Shown piece by piece: positions 1 through 12,150 of a DNA stretch of 64,000 nt (position 1 is the first letter of the stretch; every line of letters starts with the position of its first letter). The stretch is from contig NC_066591.1 in assembly GCF_905475345.1 (NCBI RefSeq), positions 1,480,001 through 1,544,000 on the forward strand, given 5' to 3'. The position numbers and the translations under genes were made by a program. The notes beneath the pieces are model-generated. The model saw nothing but the letters and a program-made list of their open reading frames with translations, did not search any database and had not been told where the DNA came from. The stretch is from Vespula vulgaris (taxonomy: Eukaryota; Arthropoda; Insecta; Hymenoptera; Vespidae).

Positions 1-274
1 TTAAACATCTCGTCTAACGTTGCTAATCCAATCAAACACAACGTAAAATCGTTCTTGTAAGCGTAAGCTTAGATATATACGGACACACACATACAGACAT
101 ACGCACAAGTATATATAGGCAATATACCTGGGATATGTATAAGCGCGCAAATATATCTATGCATCTGTCAAATATTCGAATTTAATTATATTATTTAACG
201 AAATTAATTATATTATTTAACGAATGTTAATCGACGTACGTTAACTTCGATTATAATGCTGATCAAAAGATTAC

Positions 275-1589
275 CTTTTCGTTGATCCTCGCTATCCGAA
301 TGCAACTCAACGTCGTGCAGCCTCATCGATTGTACGAATCCTCTCCAATGACTCCTCGATCTTCCTCTGTCCCCTAACAAATCCGTCTTCAAGTTCGCCA
401 TTTGTTGATCGGACTCCTTCAAAAGTCCGTCCAATATGTCCGGCCTTTCCAACCCTTGTCCAACAATCGAGTTCACTTGGACGGCATTATATTCGCGTTC
501 GCTCGAATAACCCGATGTATCTTTTTTATCGTCGATTATTTCTCTCGTAATATCGTTTTTATCTTCCACCGTACGATTAACGTTGGTATTGTCATTAACC
601 CGATTCCTCGAGTCTCTTCTCTTACGTAACGGTGGACGTGGTTGCGGTTCGTTCAAACTCGTTTCGATTCTCTCCGTTTTGGTTTGCCTGGAGTCAACGT
701 TATTCTGTTGGTTGGTAGTCTGCTTACACGGGACTTTACCATTAACTTCCCTCGTCTGATGTTGTTTGTTCGAGGATGCGTTCTTGGTATTACCGTAACG
801 ATCCTTCAAGGCATCCCGGTTATTTCGAGACGCCTCCAAGAGCTTTTGGGCCAGCAAACGTGTCCTGTTGATCTCGCCAGTAAACTTTTTATCATCCTTC
901 TCGAGCTCGACCCTCGACTTCCTCTCTTGAGTATTCCTCAACGTCGGTTTGGTATTATTATCTGGTATCTGGAACATCTGTTGTATTCTCATAATGTCCG
1001 ATCGTATTTTCGCAGAATTACCCGACGGATTTTTCTTTAAATTAGACGTAGACGATCTCGTCTCGTTTTTATCCAATTTCTTCGTAGTTTTAATATTTCT
1101 TTGAGACGGCGGTGTGTTCCGGAGTCTTTCGAGATCCTTCAGATCGGCCAACATGGAACTCTGTACCCTGGCGACCCTAACGTTAGACTCCTCTAATCCA
1201 ATCGCTATAGTTTTCGGACGACATCTCACGTCGGATTTACCGATTTGATCCATAGGCAGTAACGCTGGATCGACGAACACGCTTTCTCGAATTTGACTGA
1301 TATTACGCAATTTCGGTGCACCGATTTTCATTCCCGTAGTTCTCATTATCACCTTTTCAACCGATTCGATATCCCTCTCACGACCCAATCTTCTCTCCTC
1401 GATAAGTTTCGCACGATTCGCATCGATAGGGCCGATGTATGCTCCATGATACGTATTTTTAATTCCCATTGCGGTTCCATAAGTATTAGAAACTGGACCG
1501 TTCGGTCTGCTTGTTCTAAGTGGCGACATTCTGACCAATTTCGGTGCATCTCTTGGATCGTCGGTTTGCAAGCTACCTCTATAGACCAT
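275..1589 (-). CDS. Unrecognised basic low-complexity protein, partial (5' coding exon)
   Basis: I do not recognise this protein. A single exon reads open for about 438 codons from the ATG at 1589. It is bounded on the right by a plausible acceptor (TTTTATAG, exon from 1664) and on the left by a donor (AAAAG|GTAATC, exon ends at 275). The gene therefore continues beyond the left edge and the protein is incomplete. An in-frame stop lies 5' of the ATG inside the exon, which supports this start, with about 75 nt of 5' UTR. Residues 1-150 are of normal complexity (a GTAMGIKNTYHGAYIGP stretch, then charged helix-like sequence). Residues 160-370 are rich in Asn, Arg, Lys and Thr and probably disordered. 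Residues 370-438 are again ordered-looking (ERPDILDGLLKESDQQM) and end in an acidic Ser/Asp cluster. No signal peptide or membrane segment is visible. It is unrelated to the receptor array. The coding call is fairly sure, the function unknown. Confidence 0.6.
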
Positions 1590-2016
1590 CTTCTTCCAAC
1601 TGATGCTTCGATCGATCTTTTCGATTTATCAACAGGCCATAATCGCATAACGACGTCCTGCTTTCTATAAAAGAACAAACAAAAAAATGAAACAAACTAA
1701 AGAGAAAATTCGTATTAATAAAAAGATTTATATCAAAGATATACATTTTAAATATATTAATAAAAATATAAATATAGATGTAAGAGATAATTAATGATAG
1801 AAAATCGAATCGAATCGAATCGAAGAAAAAGGAAAAGAAAAAACGAAAAGAAAAAGATTGTATTTAAACAATTAGCACATTGACCGGCATGTATACCGGG
1901 TCAAATACCGGATTTCTTCGTTGCGTTCGAGATAACGTTTTAAAGGATTTATGATACCTATTAATCCAGGAGTGATAACGAAAAAGAAAAAACTAAAGAT
2001 GATCGTCGTTCTTCTA

Positions 2017-2027
2017 CCATACATACA

Positions 2028-2060
<33 letters not shown>
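2017..2060. repeat. (CATA)n microsatellite
   Basis: About ten tandem copies of the tetranucleotide CATA, ending in a short TA run. Confidence 0.9.
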
Positions 2061-2065
<5 letters not shown>

Positions 2066-2178
2066 TTTTTCGTTTATTTAAAGGATGTTATTAAACAAAA
2101 AAAAAAAAAGAACAAGAAAAAGCAAAGAAAGGTATAAAACGAGAGGAATGAAGAAAAATAGGTACGGTTGGCGCTATG

Positions 2179-2209
2179 AACGCGTTTAAAACGCGCCTTT
2201 AAACGCGTC
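2179..2209. repeat. Inverted-repeat cluster of ACGCG/CGCGT words
   Basis: AACGCGTTTAAAACGCG is followed at once by a second AAACGCGT, giving overlapping palindromes around a TTTAAA core in an AT-rich setting. It could form a hairpin or be a protein-binding cluster. Function unknown. Confidence 0.4.
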
Positions 2210-2727
2210 TTATACCGCTTTATTATCACTTAAGTAGCCGTTCGTCGAATAAAAGACGTGGGTAAGACTCCGACTTTTATTCGCATGACCGTTAATCGGC
2301 GTGAATTAAGCTCGAACCACGTCAACGTCCGTAGATACGTATTATACATATATACATACACGAATACATAAGTACGCACGTATGCACGTATATATGTATA
2401 TACACATCCATATATACAAGCGAAGGTTTTATGGAAGGTGGGTGTCACCATGTAGGCAGCGACCTGGCCATCTTGCGACACGCGAAACATCAAATGCTTA
2501 CATATATGTATATATGTATTTATGTATATATATGTATGTGTAGGTGTGCATATACTTAACGCGTGTAAGTATTTACGAGTGAATGCGTTAAACGTTCTAT
2601 AGTCGTGAAACTCGTCAAATAGTTGTGTCAAGTACGTACCACCCGTACATATTCTAATTACTCTAATCCCGGTACGACTATTGCACGTTCTAATTACACG
2701 TTCAAAGAGACTTACTGAGATAGAGAG

Positions 2728-2733
<6 letters not shown>

Positions 2734-2766
<33 letters not shown>
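2734..2766. repeat. (GA)n microsatellite
   Basis: An uninterrupted GA dinucleotide run of about 30 nt, preceded by imperfect GAAA units. Confidence 0.9.
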
Positions 2767-2769
<3 letters not shown>

Positions 2770-3338
2770 GAACGATCTAAGTTGCCATAAATGGACACCG
2801 AGGTCGATCGTCCGGAACGATTGTTACGGGTCTCTTGTAAGAGAGAACGCACGATCGATAGATAGATCGATCGAATGGTCGATCTATCGATCTGACGGTT
2901 ATTGATTTACGTCAATGAAGAATCCGTTATACGAAGACAACGTAAATTGTATATCTCTATTTATTTTTTCTTTTTCTCTTTTTTTTTTTCTTTCTTCCTT
3001 TCTTTATGTCTTTTTTGCTCGCTTTATTACGGATGTTTCTGATGATGTGTGAGAATATTAGATTAGATCGGCAAACAGTGTCAGTCGTTATTTTGTGTCA
3101 AATGTACACGAATATATATATGTGTATATAATGTAATAAATTGTGTGTGTATTTGTACAATACGATGCATAGTTGCAGATAACACGTGTTGTGAATACGA
3201 TGTGAACTGTCTTAATGTAAATTGAAAAAAAAGGATTTACTTTGTTTTAATAATAATATTAATTCGTATAAATGCTCGATGAGATTGTAATTTCTCTATT
3301 AGAAAATTGTAACAAATTTAAGCCTATATATATCTATT

Positions 3339-3371
<33 letters not shown>

Positions 3372-4594
3372 AAAGTAATAATATCTATAATATGATAGAT
3401 TATATCTCGGATCCAATTTCTTTATAAATACATTCGTGCGTCATGGGTTTCATTTCGTCGAATAAAAAAAAAAGGAAAAGAAGAAAAAGAAGAGAAGAAG
3501 AAAACGGCAAAAAATCGTGAAAATTTATTCGCATGAGAAAATGTTATCTTATATTTCCGTAAGCGATATATATGTATGTATTCATTACTGGGATATATTT
3601 CCTGCTGGCCTCGAAGCGATTGTGTCGAAGTAAATTGTGAGAAAGGGTAAGGCCATACGAAAGGAAAACGACATATCGCGAAGAATGTTCAAAAGAAGAT
3701 TTCGAAGATCGTTTTATATGTATACTAGGTCGAAGTTCCGTCAGCTTTATTTTCACAAGCTTTCATGGGAGAAAGAAAGAGAGAAGAATTAAAAATTATA
3801 TAAATATAAATCGCATATTAAAGTGTTATTATTTTCTTCATTATTTTATTTTGTTCTTTTTCTTCTATCTTCTTTTTTTTGAGATAGTTAATTCGTTCAA
3901 AGTGATATTCTTTTTCTTTTTTTTTTATGAAATTTTCTCTCTATAAATAGATGAATGGATATTATAGGAAAATGTGAATGAAATATTTCTAAATAAAAAA
4001 AGAAAGATCAATGTTTCTATACTTATCTCGATTGATCACCATCTCGGATTTTTTTTTCTAAGTTTAATTAGAACAAAAAGATTACTCTTTATATATTATA
4101 ATTTCTTTATACACACACATACACAGAAACATATATATATATATATATATATAATATTGAAGAAAGTGATTGATTTAACACTTCCATACATATATCCTTC
4201 CTATCAATTATCTTCCTTTCTTTCTTTCTTTTTCCTTTTATCTCTATTTTTCACTCTACAAGAGCGAGCTCGGAATAAAAACCTTAGATGGTAATCTCGA
4301 TCAAGTGCGTACTGTATACATATATATACCTACATATATACGTATATGTATCTATCGATCATAATTAATAAGGCTTGGTAATAATAATGAAAGGAGGCTA
4401 GCTCGCGAAGCGAAATAACTTAACAATTACGTACCTCCGATGCGTTACGGACGATGCGTTTCGATAGGAGGCGTACTGTAACGCACGCGATTTGAAAAAT
4501 AACAGCGTTGCACTCGATTGTCTACGATATATGTATATACGTATCTACGTATATATATATGTAATATACATCCCGACCTCGATGCGTTGAGCTG

Positions 4595-4595
<1 letters not shown>

Positions 4596-4626
<31 letters not shown>

Positions 4627-4735
4627 ATCTATTTATCTATCTATCTACCTATCTATCTATCTATTCATCTATCCATCTATCTCTTTCTCTCGATCTCTCT
4701 CTGATCTCTCGATCTGAATCTCTTTCTCTTTCTCG
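4596..4735. repeat. Compound (CT)n / (ATCT)n microsatellite
   Basis: A CT run grades into ATCT/CTAT tetranucleotides and back to TCTCT. The apparent open frame here only translates the repeat. Confidence 0.9.
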
Positions 4736-5677
4736 TTTGCTAGCTCGCTCGTTCGCTCGTTTGCTCTTCGCTTCGCTCGAGGAATCCTAATAACGGAAAT
4801 CTCTATACGCCGACAGCGATTCTCTCGTTAACTCTCTGTAACAAAAACAAAGTTCATGCATTTTCCATTAGAGGAACGTTACGACCGATATTCCATCTCG
4901 TTGAACGCGTTAAATCCGTTTTACCAGCAACTTGTATTCCTTTTTCCTCAACATGATTTTCTCTTAGGTAAATCCGCGAAATTATCCACGTATGCTGTAT
5001 ATACCCGTATATTTATTCTCGCGAATTATTCCCTATGTTTGGAATAATTATCGGTCATTATACTCTTTCCAATTACAATAACCCCACTTACAACGGGAAG
5101 TTTACAACTGGTATGATATTTAATACGGAACAATGTCTATTGTATCTGACTTTACGTATTTACGTGTGTACGCATGTATAATATATCTCCTTACGACTTG
5201 TCGAATTTTTCCTTTTTTTTTCTCTCTTTTCTTCTTCTTCTTTCTATCTTCTTATTTATTTATTTTTTTGTTTACTTATTCATTTAATTTCATTTTGGTT
5301 TTCTTTTGTTTTTCTTTCTTTCTTTCTTTTTTCTTTAAATTTTCATACCCGATAGCATGGGATTTATTCATCTACACGACACATGCGATTTTATGGGATA
5401 ATACAGCAATGCTTTGAAATCAGATTTTATGAATGGTAAGTACTTGTTTTCTTTTTCTTTTTCTTTTTTATATTACGATGATTACATCCGTGATACATTG
5501 CACGGCAATATTAAGTTTTGCAGAACTTTCGATGAACAAAATAAAAAACAAAAAATAAAAAACAGGACATATACAGACGGTTTGAAAATAATATTGTTAT
5601 TAAATATAAAGTTAAGAAAAAAAAAGTATAGAAAATACGAGGTTTATACGATTAACGTCGATTCTGGTTATGCAGAT

Positions 5678-5679
<2 letters not shown>

Positions 5680-5709
<30 letters not shown>
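5680..5709. repeat. (CT)n microsatellite
   Basis: About 14 CT units. Confidence 0.9.
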
Positions 5710-5710
<1 letters not shown>

Positions 5711-7051
5711 AAAAAACGCGTCATATTTTTTTTTGCTTCCTTCGTGATGTAAAAAAACGATGTAGAAAAGCGCATCTCCTTATTTCGAGGTTTCGTTTAC
5801 GCGCGATCGAGCGCATAATTTATGTTTCGATTAAGGTTCACCATCGATGATGAAAAATCATGATAACATCAGGGTGGTCTCGATCGTGTATCCTCTGTCT
5901 CCTCTTTCAATCAATGAATTCGAATAGAATCGATCGCATTTGAGAGATCGACGATGATTCGATGATTCGATATCGAATGCACTCGGCAACAGAACGCGAA
6001 CGCGCGAACTGGAACATATTACGAAGGATATTGAGGACGTTTAAAACGAGTAATAAATGTCGAGTGATCGAGATATAAAAAAGATGTCCTTGACTATCTT
6101 TCTTTATCTATTTTTTAAATACGACGCTAATCGTTTTGCGATTCGTTAAAGAGAAAAGAAAAACAAATGTAAAAATTTCAGTAAAAAAAAATAACGAGCA
6201 AACGTTTTTTTCTTTTCTCTTCTTTTTTTTTAACACGAGATAATAATCTTCGATAATCTAAGTCGATTGAATTCAATTTTCTATTTAATCCTTTGGCGTA
6301 TAATTTATTTCTACTTCTCCTTTTTTCTTTTTTTTCTTTTTCTTTTTTTAGAAACTTGAGAAGAAATATATTAGAAGTAATAGAGAAATTGTATTTATCA
6401 TGATATTTAATGAAAAACGAAATCGTTGAAGAAACGTTTCTTCGTGCGTTGAATTAATGTAATGAGTGTGTGTGTCTCGTTTTATTTATTAAAAACTTTC
6501 GCTTCTCCGCGCACATAAGAAGATGTATGGAATCGATAATTCGTTAGAATCGATAATTCGTGTTAGACAATTTATGCGTCCGTGCGTATTCATGCGTGTG
6601 TTAGTAATATCGAGATCAGAAAATCGATACGTTTTGTTCTTTTTTATGCCACTTAATATCCATGAAAAAAAAAGATACTTAACAAAAAGAAACGTCTTTG
6701 CGACCAACTCACCTCGTATAAAGTTATGATCGAGTGTCTAACACGATTAGATTCTAATTTTCCGAATGGATTCACGTTCATCAGATTTCACGAAGTACTT
6801 TCGGTCTGCCGTCTCGGTCGCGGTCTTCTCGTGATTTCTTCACTCTCACGAGTCGCGTTTCCAAGTAGAACGAACGTTCGTCAAATTTCTCGAGGGTAGA
6901 CGATAAAGATGAGACGACGTATCTAACAGTCTTGCAACTCTCGTAAGATCACCGTTCTAGAATCCCAACGACGGAGAGTTGTCACTTTGATTCCGTAACG
7001 CTCGAATCAACACGACCACTTATATATCTTCTGGTATAAAAAGATTTGATC

Positions 7052-7130
7052 AAAAAAAAAAAAAAAAAAAAAAAAAGAAAAAAGAAAGAAGAAAAAGAAA
7101 ATGGAAAGAAAGAAAGAAAGAAAGAGAGAA
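7052..7130. repeat. Poly-A run followed by (GAAA)n
   Basis: About 24 consecutive A residues, then purine-only sequence with GAAA units. A retroposed poly-A tail is possible, but no element body is recognisable next to it. Confidence 0.7.
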
Positions 7131-7575
7131 AATGTCGTTCACGAGAGAAAGGAGAACGAGAAGATAGATTAGAAAAATTCGAGTAAGAAGAAAAAACGAA
7201 TGAGAACAAAAATATCGAACGTCACGTTGCACCAACTTGTCCGTTTTATTATCGGTCTACTTTAATGTTTAAATGACTCACGGAGACGCAAGTTGTTGGA
7301 GGAAAAAAAGAAAAGAAAGAAAGATAAGAAACAAGAGACGAAGAAAAAACAAAATAAAAAAAAAGGATCATTGACAAGAACGTACGAAATTTTTGTCTCG
7401 GAAGGTTGACGGCGGAAGGGAAACGCACAAAAAAAAGGAAGAAAACGAACACACAAAAAAAACGAACAAACGAAAAAAAAGAAAAACGAGATAAAAGAAA
7501 CAACATCGAACCAAAAATGTTTCACATAAATAACATATATGTATATATATATATAAAAAAAAATATAAAATGCAC

Positions 7576-7700
7576 CTTATATATATATATACATATCTCT
7601 CTCTCTCTCTCTCTCTTTCTCTCTTTCCGTCTATCTATATCTATCCTCTATCTTTCTATCTATCTCTCTATCTATCTATCTCTTTCTTTTTCTCTCTCGA
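7576..7700. repeat. Compound AT / CT / ATCT microsatellite
   Basis: A short TA run, then CT dinucleotides, then CTAT/ATCT units. All six-frame signal here comes from the repeat. Confidence 0.9.
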
Positions 7701-8060
7701 ACGAGCCAAGTTTCCTCGGCGAGTTTCTCGACGCGGTCGTGTCGTGTCGTGAGAAGGACTGAATGGGTTTGCCAGACGCGAAACGTAATCGCGTTTACGG
7801 GCACGCCAGCTGTGGTCTATAGGTACTACACCTCTCTTCGTTTCCTTTCCATTCCTTTCCTTTCAACAAGGAGACGGTAAAACGAGTGGGGTATGGAAAG
7901 ACTGCCTCCCTCTCCCTCCTTCCCACCCCTTCTCTCAACTATACTACCACGTGCCACGAGCACACTAGCTGCTTCGCGGGAGCACCCACGCGACACCCGG
8001 TATACGTGGGTAGTAGAAGCCTCTGCATGGCATTGAGAGATAGACGAACCGACTCTTTAT
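7701..8060. other. Higher-GC island with E-box, possible promoter or 5' UTR
   Basis: This patch between two CT microsatellites is clearly richer in G, C and CpG than its surroundings. It contains repeated GTCGTGTCGTG words, a pyrimidine-rich CCTCCCTCTCCCTCC tract and a perfect CACGTG E-box at 7948-7953. No convincing open frame with splice sites was found. A promoter or non-coding exon of the gene to the left, or of an unseen gene, would fit. Confidence 0.3.
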
Positions 8061-8071
8061 TCATCTTCATC

Positions 8072-8072
8072 T

Positions 8073-8103
<31 letters not shown>

Positions 8104-8228
8104 TTCTTTCTCTTTTTCTTTCTATCTATCTATCTCTCTGTGTTTGTTTATTTGTGTATGTGTCTTCTCTCTCTCTCTCTCTCTCTCTTTCTTTCTCTCT
8201 ATATATATAGATATATCTATCTATCTAG
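8072..8228. repeat. Compound (CT)n / (ATCT)n / (AT)n microsatellite
   Basis: Two CT runs separated by TTTCTTTC and TATC units, ending in a TA/TCTA run. Confidence 0.9.
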
Positions 8229-9362
8229 CTCTACAAGATGCGTTTCGTTATTATTATTCCCTAGAATTCGTCGTCTCTTCGACGATTGTTTTACCCTATT
8301 TGGACTTGTTCGATTTAGGTTTTTCTTCTTTAGGTTTTATTATTTTAATCATTAATTGACTAAGATATGAAATAATGAAGCAGGTTTGTTAGAAAGAAGT
8401 TTCTATGAAATTGTTTTTGTGTCACCGAGAGAAGGAGAAGGGCGAAATGTTTATTATATTTATTTATTTATATAGGAAAGTAGAAATATTTTTCTTTGGT
8501 TCTTTTTTTTTTTTAGTTTTTTAATTTCTTTATATATCCGATATGTAAAAAGAAAATTTTATAGGGATGGCTTTAAAAAAAAAAAATAAGTATTTCCAGA
8601 AAAAATATATTTCTTATTTTATTGAAAAGCCTATTTTAATTTGTGCCCAATGAACCTTTCGGATTTTCTAAGTAAACCTTATTCTATTAAACTCTTAGTG
8701 GATCTTTCCACTTAACAAGAATACAACGTATTTTGAGATTCGAGAAGGGGATAAATATTTGGAGAAAGAGTGAAGTCAAAGGAGGAGGAGGAAGAAGAAG
8801 AAGAAGAAAGAGAAGAAAAAGGGTATAATAGAAACGGAGAGCAAAGAGTACGCCCACGAATCGTCAAATCTCAACGAGCACGAATATTTTGAGATAAAAT
8901 GAGACTCGTCTTAACGTAGAATAAACGTCTCTCTCGTCGTTTAAAATTTTTCCTTTTTGGTTACGAAAGAAACTTTCTTCAAATAATCGATAACTTGGAT
9001 GTACGATATACGTACGTATTCAATTGATCAATAAAAAAATATCAGAATTTTTATTAGATATATAATGTGTAAATAAATAATATATTTCTTATGTAGAATA
9101 ATATGAAAAAAAAAATATATTATTCGTATATGATAACATAATAATATCGGGTTGGTCGAAAAATAAATAATTTCTTAATTTTCAGTAAAAACAGAATAAT
9201 AAATATATGTGTGTGTGTGTGTGTGTTTATTACTTTTATATATACTATATCATTTATTTAGATATTCTTATTTAGATATTCTTGATGTTTATTGAAATAT
9301 TATTGTTGTTTCAATTAGATATAAATAAAAAATTCGATGTTTCTTATTAGGGCAATCCAGTG

Positions 9363-9363
<1 letters not shown>

Positions 9364-9413
<50 letters not shown>
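9364..9413. repeat. (TA)n microsatellite
   Basis: About 24 TA units with one GTA interruption near the start. Confidence 0.9.
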
Positions 9414-9415
<2 letters not shown>

Positions 9416-10296
9416 CTTTTTTACTAACTCCTTTCGTTTTCGTCATCATCGTCCCCAATATGATCGTCGAGATCATCATCGACAATCATCAATTTTTATG
9501 TTCGTTTGTGAAGAACTCAATGAGCCGTATCATTTTAACTATTGTTTCTTCACTTGCTATTTCTCTTGACATTATTATCGATTAGCTCATTGTTTCTACA
9601 TATCTAAGACAATTATCGTAGAACGTTTATGGACAAAATTTGTACTCGTTACTAACACCAATCGTATAACAATAGCTTCTCAACAAGGTATATATGGAAT
9701 CCGTGTATTCGAAATTGTTGCAGTTTAAATATAATTATTATTCCAAGAAGAAATCAGGAAGTACTTAGGTAATTAAAATAAAAAAAAAAAAGGAAGAAAA
9801 TAATAAAAATAATAATCGATTTGAAGCAAGAAAAAAAAAGAAAGAAAGAAAGAGAGAGAGAGAAAGAAAAATACGAACGATCGAATTAACTGGAAAACGT
9901 CGATCCAGCACGAGATCGTTAAACGGCGGCAGTTCGTTTGTTGTATGATGATGCCATTACGGTCTGAAAGTGAAAATCACGGATATTTACTCCTACGTTG
10001 AACTTTTAGATAGAATACTTTGAAAGTTCGAACGTGATATATCTAAAACGTGAAAAGAGCAGAGTGCAGAGAGCGTTCGAGAAAGATGTTAAAACGTTGA
10101 TTATATTTCTATATAAAAGGTCTTTTTATTTTTCTTTATTTTCAATGGAAACAAAATTTTTTTATTTTCTTACAATCATCACGACGATCAGAATAGTAAT
10201 TATCTTCTTAAAAAATACATATGTAATTATTTCTATGGGACAAGTATTAACATTTGTTTCGAAAGTATTTAAAAGAAAAATTGTTCTTTTTTCTTG

Positions 10297-10320
10297 TTTT
10301 TTTTTTTTTTTTTTTTTTTT
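10297..10320. repeat. Poly-T run
   Basis: A run of about 24 T residues. Confidence 0.9.
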
Positions 10321-10524
10321 GGAAGAATAAGCATTACACATATCTTTAGTTAATTTGTCCATTGTTATCGTCCTATCTTTTTGTTTTTTTTAATCTTCTT
10401 CGTCATTAACACGACTAATATATATATATATATTATTCTTGCGACAAGGTATATATCGAATCGTTTGTTCGACTCTATTCGTCTCTCTTTTTTTTCTTTT
10501 TCTCTCACTCTCTCTCTTTCTTTC

Positions 10525-10645
10525 TGTTAGCAACATGCTTGCACCAAAGATAATAGCATTCTGGGCTCGCCCAGAGATGACACAACGTGCCAGCAATGGC
10601 TCTTGGCCACGTGCTTCGACAGCAATACTCATTACTGTATAACTC
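10525..10645. other. Coding-like island of unknown nature
   Basis: About 120 nt of balanced base composition and non-repetitive sequence inside very AT-rich DNA. Both strands read open through it: minus-strand residues include VEARGQEPLLARCVISG, plus-strand residues include LAPKIIAFWARPEMT. On the minus strand a possible acceptor (GTTATACAG) precedes it. It also has a CTGGGC/GCCCAG palindrome and a CACGTG E-box at 10608-10613. It could be a short exon, a decayed insertion or a regulatory patch. I cannot assign it. Confidence 0.25.
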
Positions 10646-11854
10646 TTTCGAGCGAGGACGATGATAATTATTTTTAACGTGTTCGTTATCGATTTACAGT
10701 TAATTTCATAGACGGAGAACAATTTTCAAGAATACAGTTAGTTTGTTCAGACAAAAAGAATTTATTTTAAACGAAAAATAAAAGATATAAATCATTGAGA
10801 AAAGATTTTGTAAGATAATAAACGATCGGATGTATGTTTGTTTGTTTAATTGTATGAAAAATTAAAAAAAGAAAAATAATAAGAAAACAAAATCAAAAAA
10901 TGAATGTAATATTATTATTATTTTATTAAATCAAAGATATACAAGTTGATGTGGGTTTTTAGATTTAATCTCGTAGATAACATATATTTCGTTCGGAGAT
11001 TTATTTATCATCAATTCGCATTGATTCAACGGAAAGAACAAAAAGAAAAAAGGAGAAAGAAGTTGATAACTTAATTTAATTAATAACGTTGATTATATTA
11101 GAGATACATACGTAAATTGATGTACAAATGAATGAATTCTATCGTATTGTTTTTGTACATGAAAAATATCTATCACGTGATGATACCTATTCATTTATCT
11201 AAACAAGATTAAATGAACGCAATAAAAGTGTTGTGCAATTTTGAAGAATATAAATTTACTTATTTAATTTAGTAGATGAATTTATTTATTTAATTAATCC
11301 ATTTGAAATATCGTATGAAGATATATCACACATATGTATTAGATTTAGGTTAAAAAAATATATTGTAAATTTCTGAAAGATAATCTTCTTCGTTTTTTTT
11401 TTTTTTTAGATAATTCTTGTTAAATTACATATAATAATAATAATAATAATTATTATTATTATTGTTATTATTAATTTTTTTAAGAAAGAAAGAAAGAGAC
11501 AGACAGACACAGAGAGATACAGAAAGACACAGAGAATAGAGATGGATCGAATAGAATTGCACGTACAGTTATATTCAATGCCTATGGCCAAGGGATCGAC
11601 GTGTATCTTTTCTTAATGAGCTAAAGGTCACTTCCGGTCATGCAGAAAACGGAAACACAGCGCGTGCTTCTCCATATCCGGTGGTAGCTCGAGCGATAGC
11701 TCGTCTCACCTGAGCGCGTAACGCACTGCACACTGACCGATGCGCTTCTAACTTCAGAAAAAAATTTAAGTCTTTTTCTTTTTCACTTTTTCTTTATTTT
11801 GTTACTATTTTATTCTTTTATTCGTCTCTTTCCTTTTAATCACGGAAAGTTTTT

Positions 11855-12150
11855 CTAAAGCGTCGTTCGATAATATCGATTATCGACGATCGATAGATCG
11901 GTAATCTATTGCGTTTAACAAATTATCTTAATAATACTAATAAATTGAAATTATAATTATAGATATTTATTATCTTTGTACATCTTTGTGTGTTCGTGCG
12001 CAGAAAAATTACAAGCTTATTTTTTTTCTTTCAATTTTAACTTTTTTAACGCGTCGTGAATATTAATTATCGATGATCGATAGATCGGTTATCTGCTATT
12101 GCCGATTATTATTATCTTTAATTAATAGTCTTAATTAGAATTAATTACTA
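11855..12150. repeat. Local direct duplication (two diverged copies)
   Basis: The segment near 11860-11960 recurs near 12045-12145. Both carry GCGTCGT, then ATTATCGA(C/T)GATCGATAGATCGGT(A/T)ATCT, followed by similar AT-rich sequence. The offset is about 180 nt. Each copy contains several overlapping ATCGAT words. Confidence 0.5.

Larger units (their letters stand above)
1665..7700. other. Non-coding spacer or upstream intron, simple-repeat rich
   Basis: No coding region with supporting splice sites or domain signal is visible here. Open frames in this stretch translate CT, GA, AT or CATA repeats. It could be intergenic or hold 5' introns and UTR of the gene at 275-1589. Moderately GC-rich patches occur at about 2160-2600, 4380-4520, 4790-4960, 5760-6030 and 6700-7010. 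The patch at 6780-6900 has dense TCTCG/CACGAG words and could be a promoter or first exon, but nothing in it decides this. Confidence 0.5.

Noticed and set aside
1349..1678. Minus-strand open frame overlapping the left exon in another frame
   Set aside because: The longer, compositionally protein-like frame at 275-1589 explains the region.
2230..2631. Minus-strand open frame of 133 codons
   Set aside because: Tyr/Thr/Ile-rich translation of TATG/CATA repeats, with no homology signal.
7886..8359. Plus-strand open frame of 157 codons
   Set aside because: Most of it translates CT and TATC microsatellite (Ser/Leu/Phe runs); no splice or domain support.
9149..9180. GGGTTGGTCGAAAA resembling a mariner terminal repeat
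   Set aside because: Only one end is seen, with no matching inverted partner or transposase nearby; too short to claim.
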